From Sphingomonas sp. CCH21-G11 (lineage in GTDB: Bacteria > Pseudomonadota > Alphaproteobacteria > Sphingomonadales > Sphingomonadaceae), in the NCBI RefSeq assembly GCF_001555965.1, contig NZ_LSHX01000033.1:124001-188000 (forward strand): a DNA stretch of 64,000 bases. The letters run 5' to 3'. The notes beneath the pieces were generated by a model that worked only from the letters and a program-made list of their open reading frames with translations, did no database searches and was not told the DNA's origin. This document shows, piece by piece, positions 34,416 through 43,510 of this stretch. Made by a program: the position numbers and the translations under genes. The stretch's first letter is position 1, and each line of letters opens with the position of its first letter.

Positions 34416-35620
34416 CAAAGCCCCTGTGTGACCAGCCGGTGGATCGTCACCGCGCTCAACGCCGCGCGCTCGGGCAGGCTGTCGGGGATCAGAAACTCGT
34501 CGGCGGAATGGATGGCACCGCCGCGCGCGCCCATCGTGTCGATGACCGGCACGCCGCACGCCGCGATATTGTTGCCGTCGCACACGCCGCCGGTCGCGCG
34601 CCAGCTGACTGGGATGCCCAGGTCCGACCCGGCGGTGGCGACGAGCGCGAACAGCCGCTCCGCGCCGGGATCGATCGGCTTGGGCGGGCGGTTGAAGCTG
34701 CCGTGGCGCGCAATCGCCACGTCATGCGCCGCGGTAACCGCGGCGATCGCTTCGTCGAGCAGCGTGTCGGCACGCGCGATCGCGTCGACGCTGCGCGGGC
34801 GGAAATTGACGCGCAGGATCGCCAGGTCGGGGACGACGTTGTTCGGTCCGCCGCCGTCGATGCGCGCCGGATTGACCGACAGGCCGTCATCCTTCCCCGC
34901 CGCCAGCCGCACCGCCAGCGCCGCCGCCGCGACGATCGCATTGCGGCCATCGTCGGGGTTGCGCCCCGCATGGGCGCTGCGCCCGCGCACGACGATCGAG
35001 AAATTGCCGGTGCCGCCCCGCGCGCCCGCCAGCGTCCCGTCGGGCAGCGCGGGTTCGTAGGTCAGCGCCGCGCGCTTTCCAGCCGCCGCGCGCGCAATCA
35101 GGCCGGCGGACGAAAGCGACCCGGTTTCCTCGTCCGAATTGATGACGACCTCATAGCCGAAGCGATCGGCGACCGGGCTCGCCTCCACTGCCTCGAGCGC
35201 GGCGAGCATCAGCGCCAGCCCGCCCTTCATGTCGGCGGCTCCCGGCGCGTTGAGCGTCCCGTCATCCAGCCACCGCGCCTGCTGAAACGGGTGATCCGCG
35301 CCGAACACGGTATCCATGTGGCCGGTGAACAGCAGTTGCACCGGCGCATCGGGGCGGACGGTCAGGTGCAGGTGGTGGCCATGGCCGATCGCGCGCACCT
35401 CGCCCTCCGTGCTCACGCTGTCGACTGCATCGGGTGCGACGAGCGCGACGTCGCCGGGCAGTGCGGCGAAGGCGTCGGCGAGTGTCGCGCCCATCGCCGC
35501 GACCCCCGCCAGGTTGCGCGTGCCGCTGTTGATCGCCACCCAGCGTTCGGTCTGCGCCAGCATCGGTGCGGCGCGGACATGGTCGACAAGGTCGCGCTCG
35601 ATCGCGCTCAATCCGCTCAT
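34415..35620 (-). CDS. M20-family metallohydrolase in the ast operon
   Basis: 401 residues, the di-zinc amidohydrolase fold of ArgE/DapE/carboxypeptidase G2. Metal ligands are visible: FTGHMDTVF (His), GAADMKGGLA (Asp), NSDEETGS (general-base Glu plus metal Glu), and the C-terminal His in GGAIHSADE. The dimerisation lid contains GRSAHAGRNPDDGRNAI. It is the first gene of the M20-astA-astB operon, with a one-base TGATG overlap to astA. It might remove the succinyl group at the end of the AST pathway, a job normally done by M14-family AstE; that is inference from context. Confidence 0.9.
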   Translation of the reverse strand: MSGLSAIERDLVDHVRAAPMLAQTERWVAINSGTRNLAGVAAMGATLADAFAALPGDVALVAPDAVDSVSTEGEVRAIGHGHHLHLTVRPDAPVQLLFTGHMDTVFGADHPFQQARWLDDGTLNAPGAADMKGGLALMLAALEAVEASPVADRFGYEVVINSDEETGSLSSAGLIARAAAGKRAALTYEPALPDGTLAGARGGTGNFSIVVRGRSAHAGRNPDDGRNAIVAAAALAVRLAAGKDDGLSVNPARIDGGGPNNVVPDLAILRVNFRPRSVDAIARADTLLDEAIAAVTAAHDVAIARHGSFNRPPKPIDPGAERLFALVATAGSDLGIPVSWRATGGVCDGNNIAACGVPVIDTMGARGGAIHSADEFLIPDSLPERAALSAVTIHRLVTQGL

Positions 35621-35671
35621 GCCGCGTCCCCTAGCCGGTTCGGCGACGCAACGGAACCCGGCTCGGCGTGC

Positions 35672-36589
35672 TCAGAACTGATAGACGAGCGACGCCCGGC
35701 TGGTCGTGTCGGTGGTCTGCCGGCCGGCGGGCGGGTCGCTTTCATACTGCACCGTATAGGAAAAGCGCCCCGACAGCGGCCCGATCAGCCGCGCGTTGAT
35801 CGCGCTCACGCTCGATACCGTGCTGTTGGCGCTTTGCAGATAGGCCGATGCGTTCTGCGTCAGCGTCAGACCTGCCGTCGCCTTCCACATCAGGTCGAGC
35901 GAACCGCGCGCGGCGACGTTGTTCTCGTCGGGCGAATTGGTGAAGTCGGTCGCGCGATAGGCCGGGCCAAGCTCGAGATCCAGCGTCAGTCGGGGCCGCC
36001 GGATCGCGTTGTAGCCAACCCCCAGCGAAGTCGAATAGCGCGAGGAATAGCCGAAGAACCGGTCGCTTTCGAACTGTGCGGCACCATAAGCGTAGAGGCG
36101 GTCGCTGATCTTGTAGTTGGGTTCATAGGCGAACAGGTAATGCTCGCGCGTCGGCACGCCGTTGCTTTCCTGATATTCGATCATGCCGCGCAGCTTGTGC
36201 CGCCACACCAGCCCTTCGCGCTTCACGTCCAGGATCGCGTGCGCGCCGATATTGTCGGTGTTGCCGGTGGTCTGAAACCCGCCCAGCTCGATCCGCCCCT
36301 CAACCAGTTCCCAGAACGTCGCGTCGCGGATGCGCTGGACGGCCTCCTCGCGGCGTTCCTCCTTCCACCGATTGGCAAGCGCGTTGATCGCATCGGTGCT
36401 TTCCGGGCTGATCGTGCGCGCATATTTGGCGATCACCTCGACCTCCGCCTCGTTGCCGCTGGCCAACGCGGCTTCGAGCATCCGCGTAAGGTCGGGCGAC
36501 AGCGGGGCATCCTGGCGCCCCTGTGCGCTCGCGTCGGCGATCGCGAACGAAGTCAGAGCGGCGGCGAACAAGGGGAGGGACGGGCGCAC
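35672..36589 (-). CDS. DUF481 outer-membrane beta-barrel protein
   Basis: 305 residues. A GTG at 36589 starts a signal peptide (MRPSLPLFAAALTSFAIADASAQ). A helical region of about 70 residues follows, then DUF481: repeated amphipathic strands such as GRIELGGFQTTGNTDNIGAHAILDVKREGLVWRHKLRG and RLYAYGAAQFESDRFFGYSSRYSTSLGVGYN, ending with aromatic SLVYQF, the usual outer-membrane barrel signature. Likely an outer-membrane protein of unknown substrate. 51 bases before the M20 gene on the same strand. Confidence 0.88.
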   Translation of the reverse strand: MRPSLPLFAAALTSFAIADASAQGRQDAPLSPDLTRMLEAALASGNEAEVEVIAKYARTISPESTDAINALANRWKEERREEAVQRIRDATFWELVEGRIELGGFQTTGNTDNIGAHAILDVKREGLVWRHKLRGMIEYQESNGVPTREHYLFAYEPNYKISDRLYAYGAAQFESDRFFGYSSRYSTSLGVGYNAIRRPRLTLDLELGPAYRATDFTNSPDENNVAARGSLDLMWKATAGLTLTQNASAYLQSANSTVSSVSAINARLIGPLSGRFSYTVQYESDPPAGRQTTDTTSRASLVYQF

Positions 36590-36736
36590 GCGCGCTAACC
36601 TAAGCGCGGAATAGGGCAAGATCAAAGCAATCCACCCGCAATCCGCGCGCGTTCCGGCGTGCGCGAGAGCTGAACGACTGGACCCGCCGGCACGGACTTC
36701 TAAGGAGGGCCTGGGTGGAACAGGGGCCGGTATCGC

Positions 36737-37240
36737 ATGATCGAGATGCACGAGCGCGTCCTGCTGTCGCACTGGCGTGCCTTGCTTGCCTGCCTTCCGG
36801 CATGGCGCCTGCTGGTGCCTCAGGTCGGCGCGGCGAGCTTTGCCAGCCGCACGCCGTTCGACTCGATTTCGGGCTTGATGCGAAATCGCGGCTTTGCGCG
36901 CGTTCTGGCGATCGTGGCATCGCGCAGCGATGCCGAGGTGGCATCGCTGCTGGCGCTGGCGCAGATCAACCAGGACCGCCAGACCTATTTCGCGCGGCTG
37001 CTGCTGCTCGCCTATGTGACCGTTCCGCTGACCGTCTTTGCACTCGCCGCCCAGATGTCGCCCGCGTGGCTGGCGCGGATTTTCGAACAATATCCGTCGG
37101 CGATCGGCGGAGGCATGGCTGGGGCCGGACTGGCGGTCGTAATCGCGCATGTCAACGAAGCCCGTGCCCGGTTGCTGATTGCAATGCTTCAGGTCATCCA
37201 GCTTGTCCGGGCGCACCCCGATCCGCAGGGCCCGCGCTGA
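36737..37240 (+). CDS. Putative small membrane protein
   Basis: 167 residues with two likely membrane helices (ARLLLLAYVTVPLTVFALAAQ and GGGMAGAGLAVVIAHVNEARA) and an N-terminal amphipathic part. No family recognised. GC-rich third positions agree with a coding frame, but the Shine-Dalgarno is poor and the last 47 bases overlap the convergent rppH gene. I consider it likely but not certain. Confidence 0.55.
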   Translation: MIEMHERVLLSHWRALLACLPAWRLLVPQVGAASFASRTPFDSISGLMRNRGFARVLAIVASRSDAEVASLLALAQINQDRQTYFARLLLLAYVTVPLTVFALAAQMSPAWLARIFEQYPSAIGGGMAGAGLAVVIAHVNEARARLLIAMLQVIQLVRAHPDPQGPR

Positions 37241-37730
37241 CCCAAGGCGCGAACGCGGCGAGCACGTCCTCATAGAGCGCGCGCTTGAAGTCGACGACGA
37301 TGGCGGGCAGCTCGCGCGGGTCGGCCCAGCGCCAGGCGCGAAATTCCTGATGCGCCGTTGCGATGTCGATGTCGTGGTCCTCGCCCAGGAAGCGAAAGGC
37401 GAACCACATTTGACGCTGGCCACGCCACTTGCCCTGCCACACCTTGCCGATCAGCGCGTCGGGCAGGTCGTACCACAGCTCGTCGGGGGCCTGCGCGATC
37501 AGCTCGACGAGATGCGGCGCCACGCCGGTTTCCTCGCCCAGTTCGCGGATCGCGGCGGTCAGCGCGTCCTCGCCCGGGTCGATCCCGCCCTGCGGCATCT
37601 GCCACGCCTCCAGTGTCGAATCCATGCGCTGGCCGACAAACACATGGCCGTCGCGATTGATCAGCATCACGCCGGCGCAGGGGCGATAGGGCAGGGTGGA
37701 GACGTCGTTCACCGGATGGTCCTTCGGCAC
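37194..37730 (-). CDS. rppH: RNA pyrophosphohydrolase
   Basis: 178 residues. Nudix enzyme that removes pyrophosphate from triphosphorylated mRNA 5' ends and starts decay. YRPCAGVMLINRDGHVFVGQRMD, the Nudix box GGIDPGEDALTAAIRELGEETG and QMWFAFRFLGEDHDID are typical. Start is a GTG at 37730 (a second GTG at 37712 is possible). It is divergent from the histone-deacetylase-like gene. Confidence 0.92.
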   Translation of the reverse strand: MPKDHPVNDVSTLPYRPCAGVMLINRDGHVFVGQRMDSTLEAWQMPQGGIDPGEDALTAAIRELGEETGVAPHLVELIAQAPDELWYDLPDALIGKVWQGKWRGQRQMWFAFRFLGEDHDIDIATAHQEFRAWRWADPRELPAIVVDFKRALYEDVLAAFAPWVSAGPADRGAPGQAG

Positions 37731-37767
37731 GGTTGGAAGCGGGCGGGCCCGGCTCTACCTAGGTGCG

Positions 37768-38697
37768 GTGATCCACATCGTCCACCATCCCGACTATGTC
37801 GCCGCCGCGCCCGCGCGCAGTGCTTATGAGTGGAACAAGAACGGCCTGGTTCGCGACCTGTTGCGCGCCCGGGACGAGGCGATCGTCTGGCACGCGCCCG
37901 AGGCGATGCCGCGTGACTGGCTGGAGGCGGTGCACGATGCCGAGTATGTCGATCAGGTGCTCGCGGCGCGCGTGCCGCCCGAAAAGGAGCGCCGCATCGG
38001 TTTTCCCGTGACCCCGACCGTTGCCGCGCGCGCGCAGAAGGTGCCGGGCGGCACCTGGCTCGCCGCGCGTCTGGCTCAATCGCACGGTTTCGCCGCCAAC
38101 ACCGCGGGGGGCAGCCATCATGCGCTGGCCGACACCGGCGCCGGATTCTGCGTGTTCAACGATCTGGCGATCGCCGCGGTCCGGCTGGTCGAGGCAGGCG
38201 ATGCCCGCCGCGTGCTGATTGTCGATTGCGACGTGCATCAGGGCGACGGAACCGCCGCGCTCACCGCCGGGCGGCCGGGCATTGCCACCTATTCGATCCA
38301 TGCGGAAAAGAATTTTCCGGTGCGCAAGGCGCGCTCGACCCTCGACGTCGCCTTGCCCGACGGGGTCGGCGACGCCGAATATCTCGATGCGCTCGCGACG
38401 ACGCTCATGCCCCTGCTCGACGATTTCGCGCCCGACCTGGTGCTCTACCAGGCCGGGGTCGATCCGTTCGCGGGCGATCGGCTCGGGCGGCTGGCGCTCA
38501 GCCGGGAGGGGCTGGTCGCGCGCGACGCCTGGATTGCGCGGACCCTTGCTGTGCGCGGTGTACCGCTGGCGAGCGCGCTCGGCGGCGGTTACGGCCATGA
38601 CGCCATGGAAGTCGCCGACCGCCATGTCGCCTCGCTGTTGACGCTCGCCACCACCTACGCCGCGCACATGCCGGCATCGCACGCCACTGCCGCCTGA
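37768..38697 (+). CDS. Histone deacetylase superfamily protein (acetoin utilisation / polyamine deacetylase-like)
   Basis: 309 residues. The arginase-deacetylase fold is plain: IVHHPDY, GGSHHALADTGAGFCVFNDLAIAA with the paired catalytic histidines, DCDVHQGDGTA with zinc ligands, and YQAGVDPFAGDRLG. Bacterial members deacetylate small amines or protein lysines; the substrate is unknown. The GTG at 37768 directly precedes the conserved region. The photolyase gene starts 13 bases downstream, suggesting an operon. Confidence 0.9.
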   Translation: MIHIVHHPDYVAAAPARSAYEWNKNGLVRDLLRARDEAIVWHAPEAMPRDWLEAVHDAEYVDQVLAARVPPEKERRIGFPVTPTVAARAQKVPGGTWLAARLAQSHGFAANTAGGSHHALADTGAGFCVFNDLAIAAVRLVEAGDARRVLIVDCDVHQGDGTAALTAGRPGIATYSIHAEKNFPVRKARSTLDVALPDGVGDAEYLDALATTLMPLLDDFAPDLVLYQAGVDPFAGDRLGRLALSREGLVARDAWIARTLAVRGVPLASALGGGYGHDAMEVADRHVASLLTLATTYAAHMPASHATAA

Positions 38698-38710
38698 CAG
38701 GAAGACTATT

Positions 38711-40090
38711 TTGACCGCGCCCACCATCGTCTGGTTCCGCCGTGACCTTCGCCTGTCGGATCAGGCCGCGCTTGCCGCCGCCGCGTCGGAAGGCCCGGTA
38801 ATCCCCGTCTATGTGCTCGACGACGAGACGCCCAAGCACCGCAAAATGGGCGGGGCGTCGCGCTGGTGGCTGCACCACAGCCTGGCCGCACTCGACGCCA
38901 CCCTCCACGAAAAGGGCTCGCGGCTGATTCTGCGCCGGGGCCGCGTCGACGATGTGCTGGCCAGGCTGGCCGAGGAAACCGGCGCGACGCGGGTCCATGC
39001 GTTGCGCCATTACGAGCCTTGGTGGCGCAATGCCGAACGCGCGTTGGCCAAGCGGGTCGAGCTGGTCTGCCATGACGGCAACTATCTGGTCCCGCCCGGA
39101 TCGGTGACGACCGGCAGCGGTCAGCCCTACAAGATCTACACCCCGTTCTGGCGCGCGCTGCAGGATCATATGCCGCCGCCCGCGCCCGCCAAGCGTCCGC
39201 GCGAAATTCCCTCGCCCGCGCGATGGCCGAAGAGCGAGCGGCTCGACGACTGGGGCCTGCGCCCCACCCGACCCAACTGGGCGACCGGCTTCGAGGCCGA
39301 ATGGACCCCCGGCGAGGCGGGTGCGCGGGCGCGCATCGACTCGTTCCTCGACCGTGCGTCGTCCTATGGCGATGCGCGCAACCTGCCCAGCGTCGAGGGG
39401 ACGTCGCGCCTGTCCCCGCATTTGCATTTCGGCGAGGTGTCGCCGGGCTATGTCTGGCACCGCACGATGGATCGCGGCGGATCGGTCGCGACCTTTCTGG
39501 GCGAGCTTGGCTGGCGCGATTATGCCCAGAACGTCATCCTGCAATTTCCCGACTATGCCTCGCGCAACGCGCGCGACAAGTTCGACGCGCTGGAATGGCG
39601 CGCGCTTGGCGATGCGGCGGTGAAGCGGGATTTCGAAGCCTGGACGCGCGGGCAGACGGGCTATCCGATCGTCGATGCCGGGATGCGCCAGCTGTGGGCC
39701 ACCGGCTGGATGCACAATCGCGTCCGGATGATCGCGGCCAGCTTCCTGATCAAGCATCTGCTGATCGACTGGCGCGAGGGCGAACGCTGGTTCTGGGACA
39801 CGCTGGTCGATGCCGATTACGGGTCGAACGCGACCAACTGGCAATGGGTGTCGGGGACCGGCATCGATTCCAACATGTTCGTGCGGATCATGGCGCCGCT
39901 CGGCCAGTCGGAAAAATTCGATGCCGGCGCCTATATCCGCCATTGGGTGCCAGAGCTGGCCGGGGTGCGCGGCGATGCGATCCATGATCCGGAAGCGGCC
40001 GGCGAGCGTCCGTCGGGCTATCCGCGCAAGATCATCGCGCACCGTGCCGCACGCGAACGGGCGCTGGCGGCGGTGAAGGCAATCGCCTGA
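38711..40090 (+). CDS. phrB: Deoxyribodipyrimidine photolyase
   Basis: 459 residues. Repairs cyclobutane pyrimidine dimers using light and FAD. The N-terminal antenna domain starts TIVWFRRDLRLSDQAAL; the FAD domain has SRLSPHLHFGEVSP, FLGELGWRDYAQNV, TGYPIVDAGMRQLWATGWMHNRVRMIAASFLIKHLLIDWREGERWF and NATNWQWVSGTGID, including the conserved tryptophans. TTG start at 38711, 13 bases after the deacetylase-like gene. The next gene begins 52 bases after it. Confidence 0.95.
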   Translation: MTAPTIVWFRRDLRLSDQAALAAAASEGPVIPVYVLDDETPKHRKMGGASRWWLHHSLAALDATLHEKGSRLILRRGRVDDVLARLAEETGATRVHALRHYEPWWRNAERALAKRVELVCHDGNYLVPPGSVTTGSGQPYKIYTPFWRALQDHMPPPAPAKRPREIPSPARWPKSERLDDWGLRPTRPNWATGFEAEWTPGEAGARARIDSFLDRASSYGDARNLPSVEGTSRLSPHLHFGEVSPGYVWHRTMDRGGSVATFLGELGWRDYAQNVILQFPDYASRNARDKFDALEWRALGDAAVKRDFEAWTRGQTGYPIVDAGMRQLWATGWMHNRVRMIAASFLIKHLLIDWREGERWFWDTLVDADYGSNATNWQWVSGTGIDSNMFVRIMAPLGQSEKFDAGAYIRHWVPELAGVRGDAIHDPEAAGERPSGYPRKIIAHRAARERALAAVKAIA

Positions 40091-40142
40091 ACGGCGCGGT
40101 TGCGACTTGCAGCCGTCATCGTCGCGTGCATTGAGGGGCGCG

Positions 40143-41399
40143 ATGAACGCACCCTCACGCAATCGGGGACGCCGCACCGGCCGCAACACCCACTCGCCGG
40201 TCGGGGGGGGCGGCACGCTGCGTTGGCTCGCGCCGGCGTTTCACCGCTTGCTCGACCGGCTCGACCGCGGGCTGGCGGCGGGCACGATCGAGGCGTCGTT
40301 GCCCGACGGGACCACCCGCTTTCTGGGCGCGCGATCGCCCGGCCCGGTGGCGGAAGTGCGGGTACACAGCTGGCGGGCGCTGCTGCGCCTCGTCACCGGC
40401 GGTTCGGCGGGATGGTATGAAGCCTGGGCGGCGGGGGAGTGGAGCAGCGCCGATCCGGTGCCGCTGTTCGACCTGTTCATGCGCAACCGCGTGCCGCTCG
40501 GCAATCTCGCGCGCGCCAGCGGCCCGACGCGCGCGGTCAAGCGCTGGCTGCACTGGCTCCACCACAACGACCGGGCGGGCGCGCGGCGCAACATCCGTTA
40601 CCATTATGACCTGGGCAATGATTTCTACCGGCTGTGGCTCGACCCGAGCCTGACCTATTCGAGCGCGCTGTTCGACACGAGCGACGATCTCGCGGCGGCA
40701 CAGGCGCGCAAGCTCGACGCCATCCTGGCGCGCACCGGAACGAAGCCGGGCGAGCGCATCCTCGAAATCGGCTGTGGCTGGGGCTCGTTTGCCGAACGCG
40801 CGGCGCGTGCCGGGCGACGGGTTCATGCGATTACCCTGTCCGAACATCAGGCCGAAGCGGCGATTGCGCGCAACGCGGGGCTGGACGGGGTGACGGTGGC
40901 GATCACCGACTATCGCGATGTCGATGGGGAATATGACGCGGTCGCCAGCATCGAGATGGTCGAGGCGGTCGGCCAGGCCTATTGGTCCGACTATCTGGCG
41001 ACGATCGCGCGCGTGCTGAAGCCCGGCGGCCGCGCGGCGATCCAGTATATCGCGATCGACGACGCGATCTTCGACGCCTATGCCGCCAATGTCGATTTCA
41101 TCCAGACCTATATCTTTCCCGGCGGGATGCTGCTGTCAACGTCACGCTTTCGTGCGCTGGCCGAACGCCACGGGCTTGCATGGCGCGATCCGCACGCATT
41201 CGGCGCGGACTACGCCCGCACGCTGCGCGAATGGCGGCATGCGCTCGACCGCGCGGTTGCCGAACACCGCCTGCCGGCCGATCTCGATCGCGGCTTTGTC
41301 GACCTGTGGCGCTACTATCTGATGTATTGCGAGGGCGGCTTTGCGGGTGGCGGCATCGATGTGGTTCAAGTCACGCTGGTCAAGGGAGGGAAGACATGA
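40143..41399 (+). CDS. Cyclopropane-fatty-acid synthase family methyltransferase
   Basis: 418 residues. The N-terminal part resembles the CFA lipid-interaction region (GGSAGWYEAWAAGEWSSADPVPLFDLF), and the SAM-binding domain has NIRYHYDLGNDFYRLWLDPSLTYSSALF, ILEIGCGWGSFAERAAR, TLSEHQAE and IQTYIFPGGMLLS. It would add a methylene group to unsaturated acyl chains of membrane phospholipids. The ATG at 40143 with GAGGGG before it is preferred. Its stop overlaps the ATG of the serine hydrolase gene (ATGA). Confidence 0.92.
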   Translation: MNAPSRNRGRRTGRNTHSPVGGGGTLRWLAPAFHRLLDRLDRGLAAGTIEASLPDGTTRFLGARSPGPVAEVRVHSWRALLRLVTGGSAGWYEAWAAGEWSSADPVPLFDLFMRNRVPLGNLARASGPTRAVKRWLHWLHHNDRAGARRNIRYHYDLGNDFYRLWLDPSLTYSSALFDTSDDLAAAQARKLDAILARTGTKPGERILEIGCGWGSFAERAARAGRRVHAITLSEHQAEAAIARNAGLDGVTVAITDYRDVDGEYDAVASIEMVEAVGQAYWSDYLATIARVLKPGGRAAIQYIAIDDAIFDAYAANVDFIQTYIFPGGMLLSTSRFRALAERHGLAWRDPHAFGADYARTLREWRHALDRAVAEHRLPADLDRGFVDLWRYYLMYCEGGFAGGGIDVVQVTLVKGGKT

Positions 41400-42604
41400 C
41401 CGTTTGGACGAGACTGGCCTGTGCAGGTGCGCTCGCGCTGGCGCTGGGCGGATGCGGCGCGACGACGCAGGGCACGCGCGTGGCGACGGATGCCGCCATC
41501 CCTTCGCCACAGGTCGCGCTGACGCCCGAAAATGCCGACGGTCTGCGCCAGGTCGGCGCACGCGTGCTGTTCTGGTCGCAGGCCGAGCGCGACCGCAATT
41601 TCATGGCGATGGAGACCTTGTTCCCGGGCCATATCGTCAAGGCGGGCGGCAAGGTCCGCGCGCTGCCCGCCGGCGAGCCGCTGCCGCTGCCCGCCGCCGA
41701 CGTGGATGCGTTCATGGCGGCGCAGAATGTGACCGGGCTGATCGTGGTTCAGGACGGCCGCGTCCGGCTGGAACGCTATGCGCGCGGTTTCGGGCCGGAC
41801 CAGCGCTGGACCAGCTTTTCAGTCGCCAAGTCGTTCACCTCGACCCTGGTCGGCGCGGCTATTCGTGACGGTGCGATCAAGTCGGTCGACGATCCCGTCA
41901 CGCGCTACATCCCCGAACTGGCCGGCAGCGGCTATGACGGCGTGACGGTGGCGCAGCTCCTCACCATGACCTCGGGCGTCAAGTGGAACGAGAATTATAC
42001 CGATCCCAACTCGGACGTCGCCCGGCTTTATGCGAAGCCCGCGCCGCCCGGCGTCGACCCGACGGTCGCCTATATGCGAACGCTGGTGCGCGAGGCTGAA
42101 CCGGGCAGCAAATGGGTCTACAAGACCGGCGAGACGAACCTGATCGGCGTACTCGTCACCCGCGCGACCGGACGGCCGCTCGCCAACTATCTGAGCGAGA
42201 AGGTCTGGAGACCCGCGGGCATGCAGCGCGATGCCTTTTGGATGGTCGATCCCTCGGGTCAGGAAATCAGCGGTTGCTGCCTGTCGGTCACGCTGCGCGA
42301 CTATGCCCGCATGGGGCTGTTCGCGCTCGAAGGCGGGGCGGGCCAGGTGCCGCCCGACTGGTTCAAGACCGCGACCGCGCCGCTCGCCAGCATCGGCGCG
42401 CCGGGCTTCGGCTATGGCTATCAATGGTGGACCTATCCCGGCGGGCGCTTCGGCGCGCAGGGGATTTTCGGCCAGGGCATCGTCATCGACCCCGCGACCC
42501 GCACCGTGATCGCGATCACTTCGTCCTGGCCGAGCGCGACGGGGCGCGAATTGTCGGGGCAGCGGCTGGGATTCGTCGCGAAGGTGCTGGCGGCGGTGGA
42601 GTAG
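41396..42604 (+). CDS. Lipoprotein serine hydrolase, class C beta-lactamase fold
   Basis: 402 residues. The lipobox LALGGC near residue 20 marks a lipoprotein. The hydrolase domain has the SxxK pair in FSVAKSFTS, the YxN-like motif YKTGETN and a late GYQWWTYPGG...QGIFGQGIVIDP segment, as in 6-aminohexanoate-dimer hydrolase and EstB-like enzymes. An esterase, amidase or peptidase is likely; beta-lactamase activity is not implied. It is coupled by a four-base overlap to the cyclopropane-synthase-like gene. Confidence 0.9.
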   Translation: MTVWTRLACAGALALALGGCGATTQGTRVATDAAIPSPQVALTPENADGLRQVGARVLFWSQAERDRNFMAMETLFPGHIVKAGGKVRALPAGEPLPLPAADVDAFMAAQNVTGLIVVQDGRVRLERYARGFGPDQRWTSFSVAKSFTSTLVGAAIRDGAIKSVDDPVTRYIPELAGSGYDGVTVAQLLTMTSGVKWNENYTDPNSDVARLYAKPAPPGVDPTVAYMRTLVREAEPGSKWVYKTGETNLIGVLVTRATGRPLANYLSEKVWRPAGMQRDAFWMVDPSGQEISGCCLSVTLRDYARMGLFALEGGAGQVPPDWFKTATAPLASIGAPGFGYGYQWWTYPGGRFGAQGIFGQGIVIDPATRTVIAITSSWPSATGRELSGQRLGFVAKVLAAVE

Positions 42605-42620
42605 GGGGCGGGGTGGCTCT

Positions 42621-42754
42621 GCGTCCTTCGATACGCCGCTTCGGCAAGCTCAGCGGCTACTCAGGATGAGCGGTTCTCTACTCTTAATCCAAGACTACTA
42701 CCGCTCATCCTGAGTAGCGACTGAGCGAAGTCGAAGGCGCGTATCGAAGGACGC
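42621..42754. repeat. Long inverted repeat (GCGTCCTTCGATAC...GTATCGAAGGACGC)
   Basis: Two arms of about 53 bases flank a short unique centre. The outer ends (GCGTCCTTCGATACG and CGTATCGAAGGACGC) and inner parts (CTACTCAGGATGAGCGG and CCGCTCATCCTGAGTAG) pair well; the middle is imperfect. The right arm (42701-42754) is identical to 61044-61097 except for one base. It fills the gap between a convergent gene pair; a further TCATCGAAGGACGCAG fragment follows. Confidence 0.9.
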
Positions 42755-42785
42755 GTATGCTCTCATCGAAGGACGCAGCGCAGCC

Positions 42786-43502
42786 TCACCCCACGCGTTC
42801 GAAGTGCCCGGTCTCGAAATCGCTCGCGGCCAGCGCCACGATCCGTTCCGCCACCGTCTCCGGCGGCTTGACGCTGGCGGGGTCCTCGCCGGGATAGGCG
42901 CGCGCGCGCATCTTGGTGCGCGTGGCGCCGGGATCGACGATCGCGACGCGAACCTTGCTGACGTTGCGCACTTCCTCGGCATAGGCGAGCAGCAGATTCT
43001 CGAACGCGGCCTTGGACGCGCCATAGAGCCCCCAATAGGCGCGCGGCTGCCGCGCCACGCTGGAGGTCAGGCCGATGATCCGGCCGGCGGGTGCCGCGCG
43101 CAGCAGCGGGTCGAACGAAGTCAGCAGCGCCGCCTGCGCGCTGACGTTCAGCGTGAATACGCTCGAGACTTCCTTGGCATCGAACGCCGGCACCGCCGCC
43201 AGCGACCCCAGGGTCGCGGCGTTGAGCACCAGGAGGTCGAGCGTCGGCCAGCGCCCGGCGATCGCATTGCCCAGCCGGGCCACGCCGTCGGTCTGCGCCA
43301 GGTCGAGCGGCGCGATGGTCGACGTGCCGCCGGCGGCGTGGATCGCTTCCTCGACTTCCTCGAGCCCGCCCGTCGTCCGCGCGGTCAGGATGACGTGCGC
43401 GCCCGCGGTTGCGAGCGCGCGGGCGGTCGCGGCGCCGATGCCGCGGCTTGCCCCTGTGATCAGCGCGGTCCGGCCGGCGAGCGGCTTTGCAGGGTCGGTC
43501 AT
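42786..43502 (-). CDS. SDR family oxidoreductase
   Basis: 238 residues. A classical short-chain dehydrogenase: TGASRGIG nucleotide motif, LVLNAATLG, catalytic Ser in LTSSVARQP, YGASKAAFENLL and VDPGATRTKMRARAYPGEDP. The C-terminus is YciK-like. Substrate unknown. I choose the ATG at 43502; a GTG at 43514 would overlap the purF stop by four bases. It directly follows purF and is probably co-transcribed with it. Confidence 0.9.
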   Translation of the reverse strand: MTDPAKPLAGRTALITGASRGIGAATARALATAGAHVILTARTTGGLEEVEEAIHAAGGTSTIAPLDLAQTDGVARLGNAIAGRWPTLDLLVLNAATLGSLAAVPAFDAKEVSSVFTLNVSAQAALLTSFDPLLRAAPAGRIIGLTSSVARQPRAYWGLYGASKAAFENLLLAYAEEVRNVSKVRVAIVDPGATRTKMRARAYPGEDPASVKPPETVAERIVALAASDFETGHFERVG

Positions 43503-43510
43503 CGCGTCGC

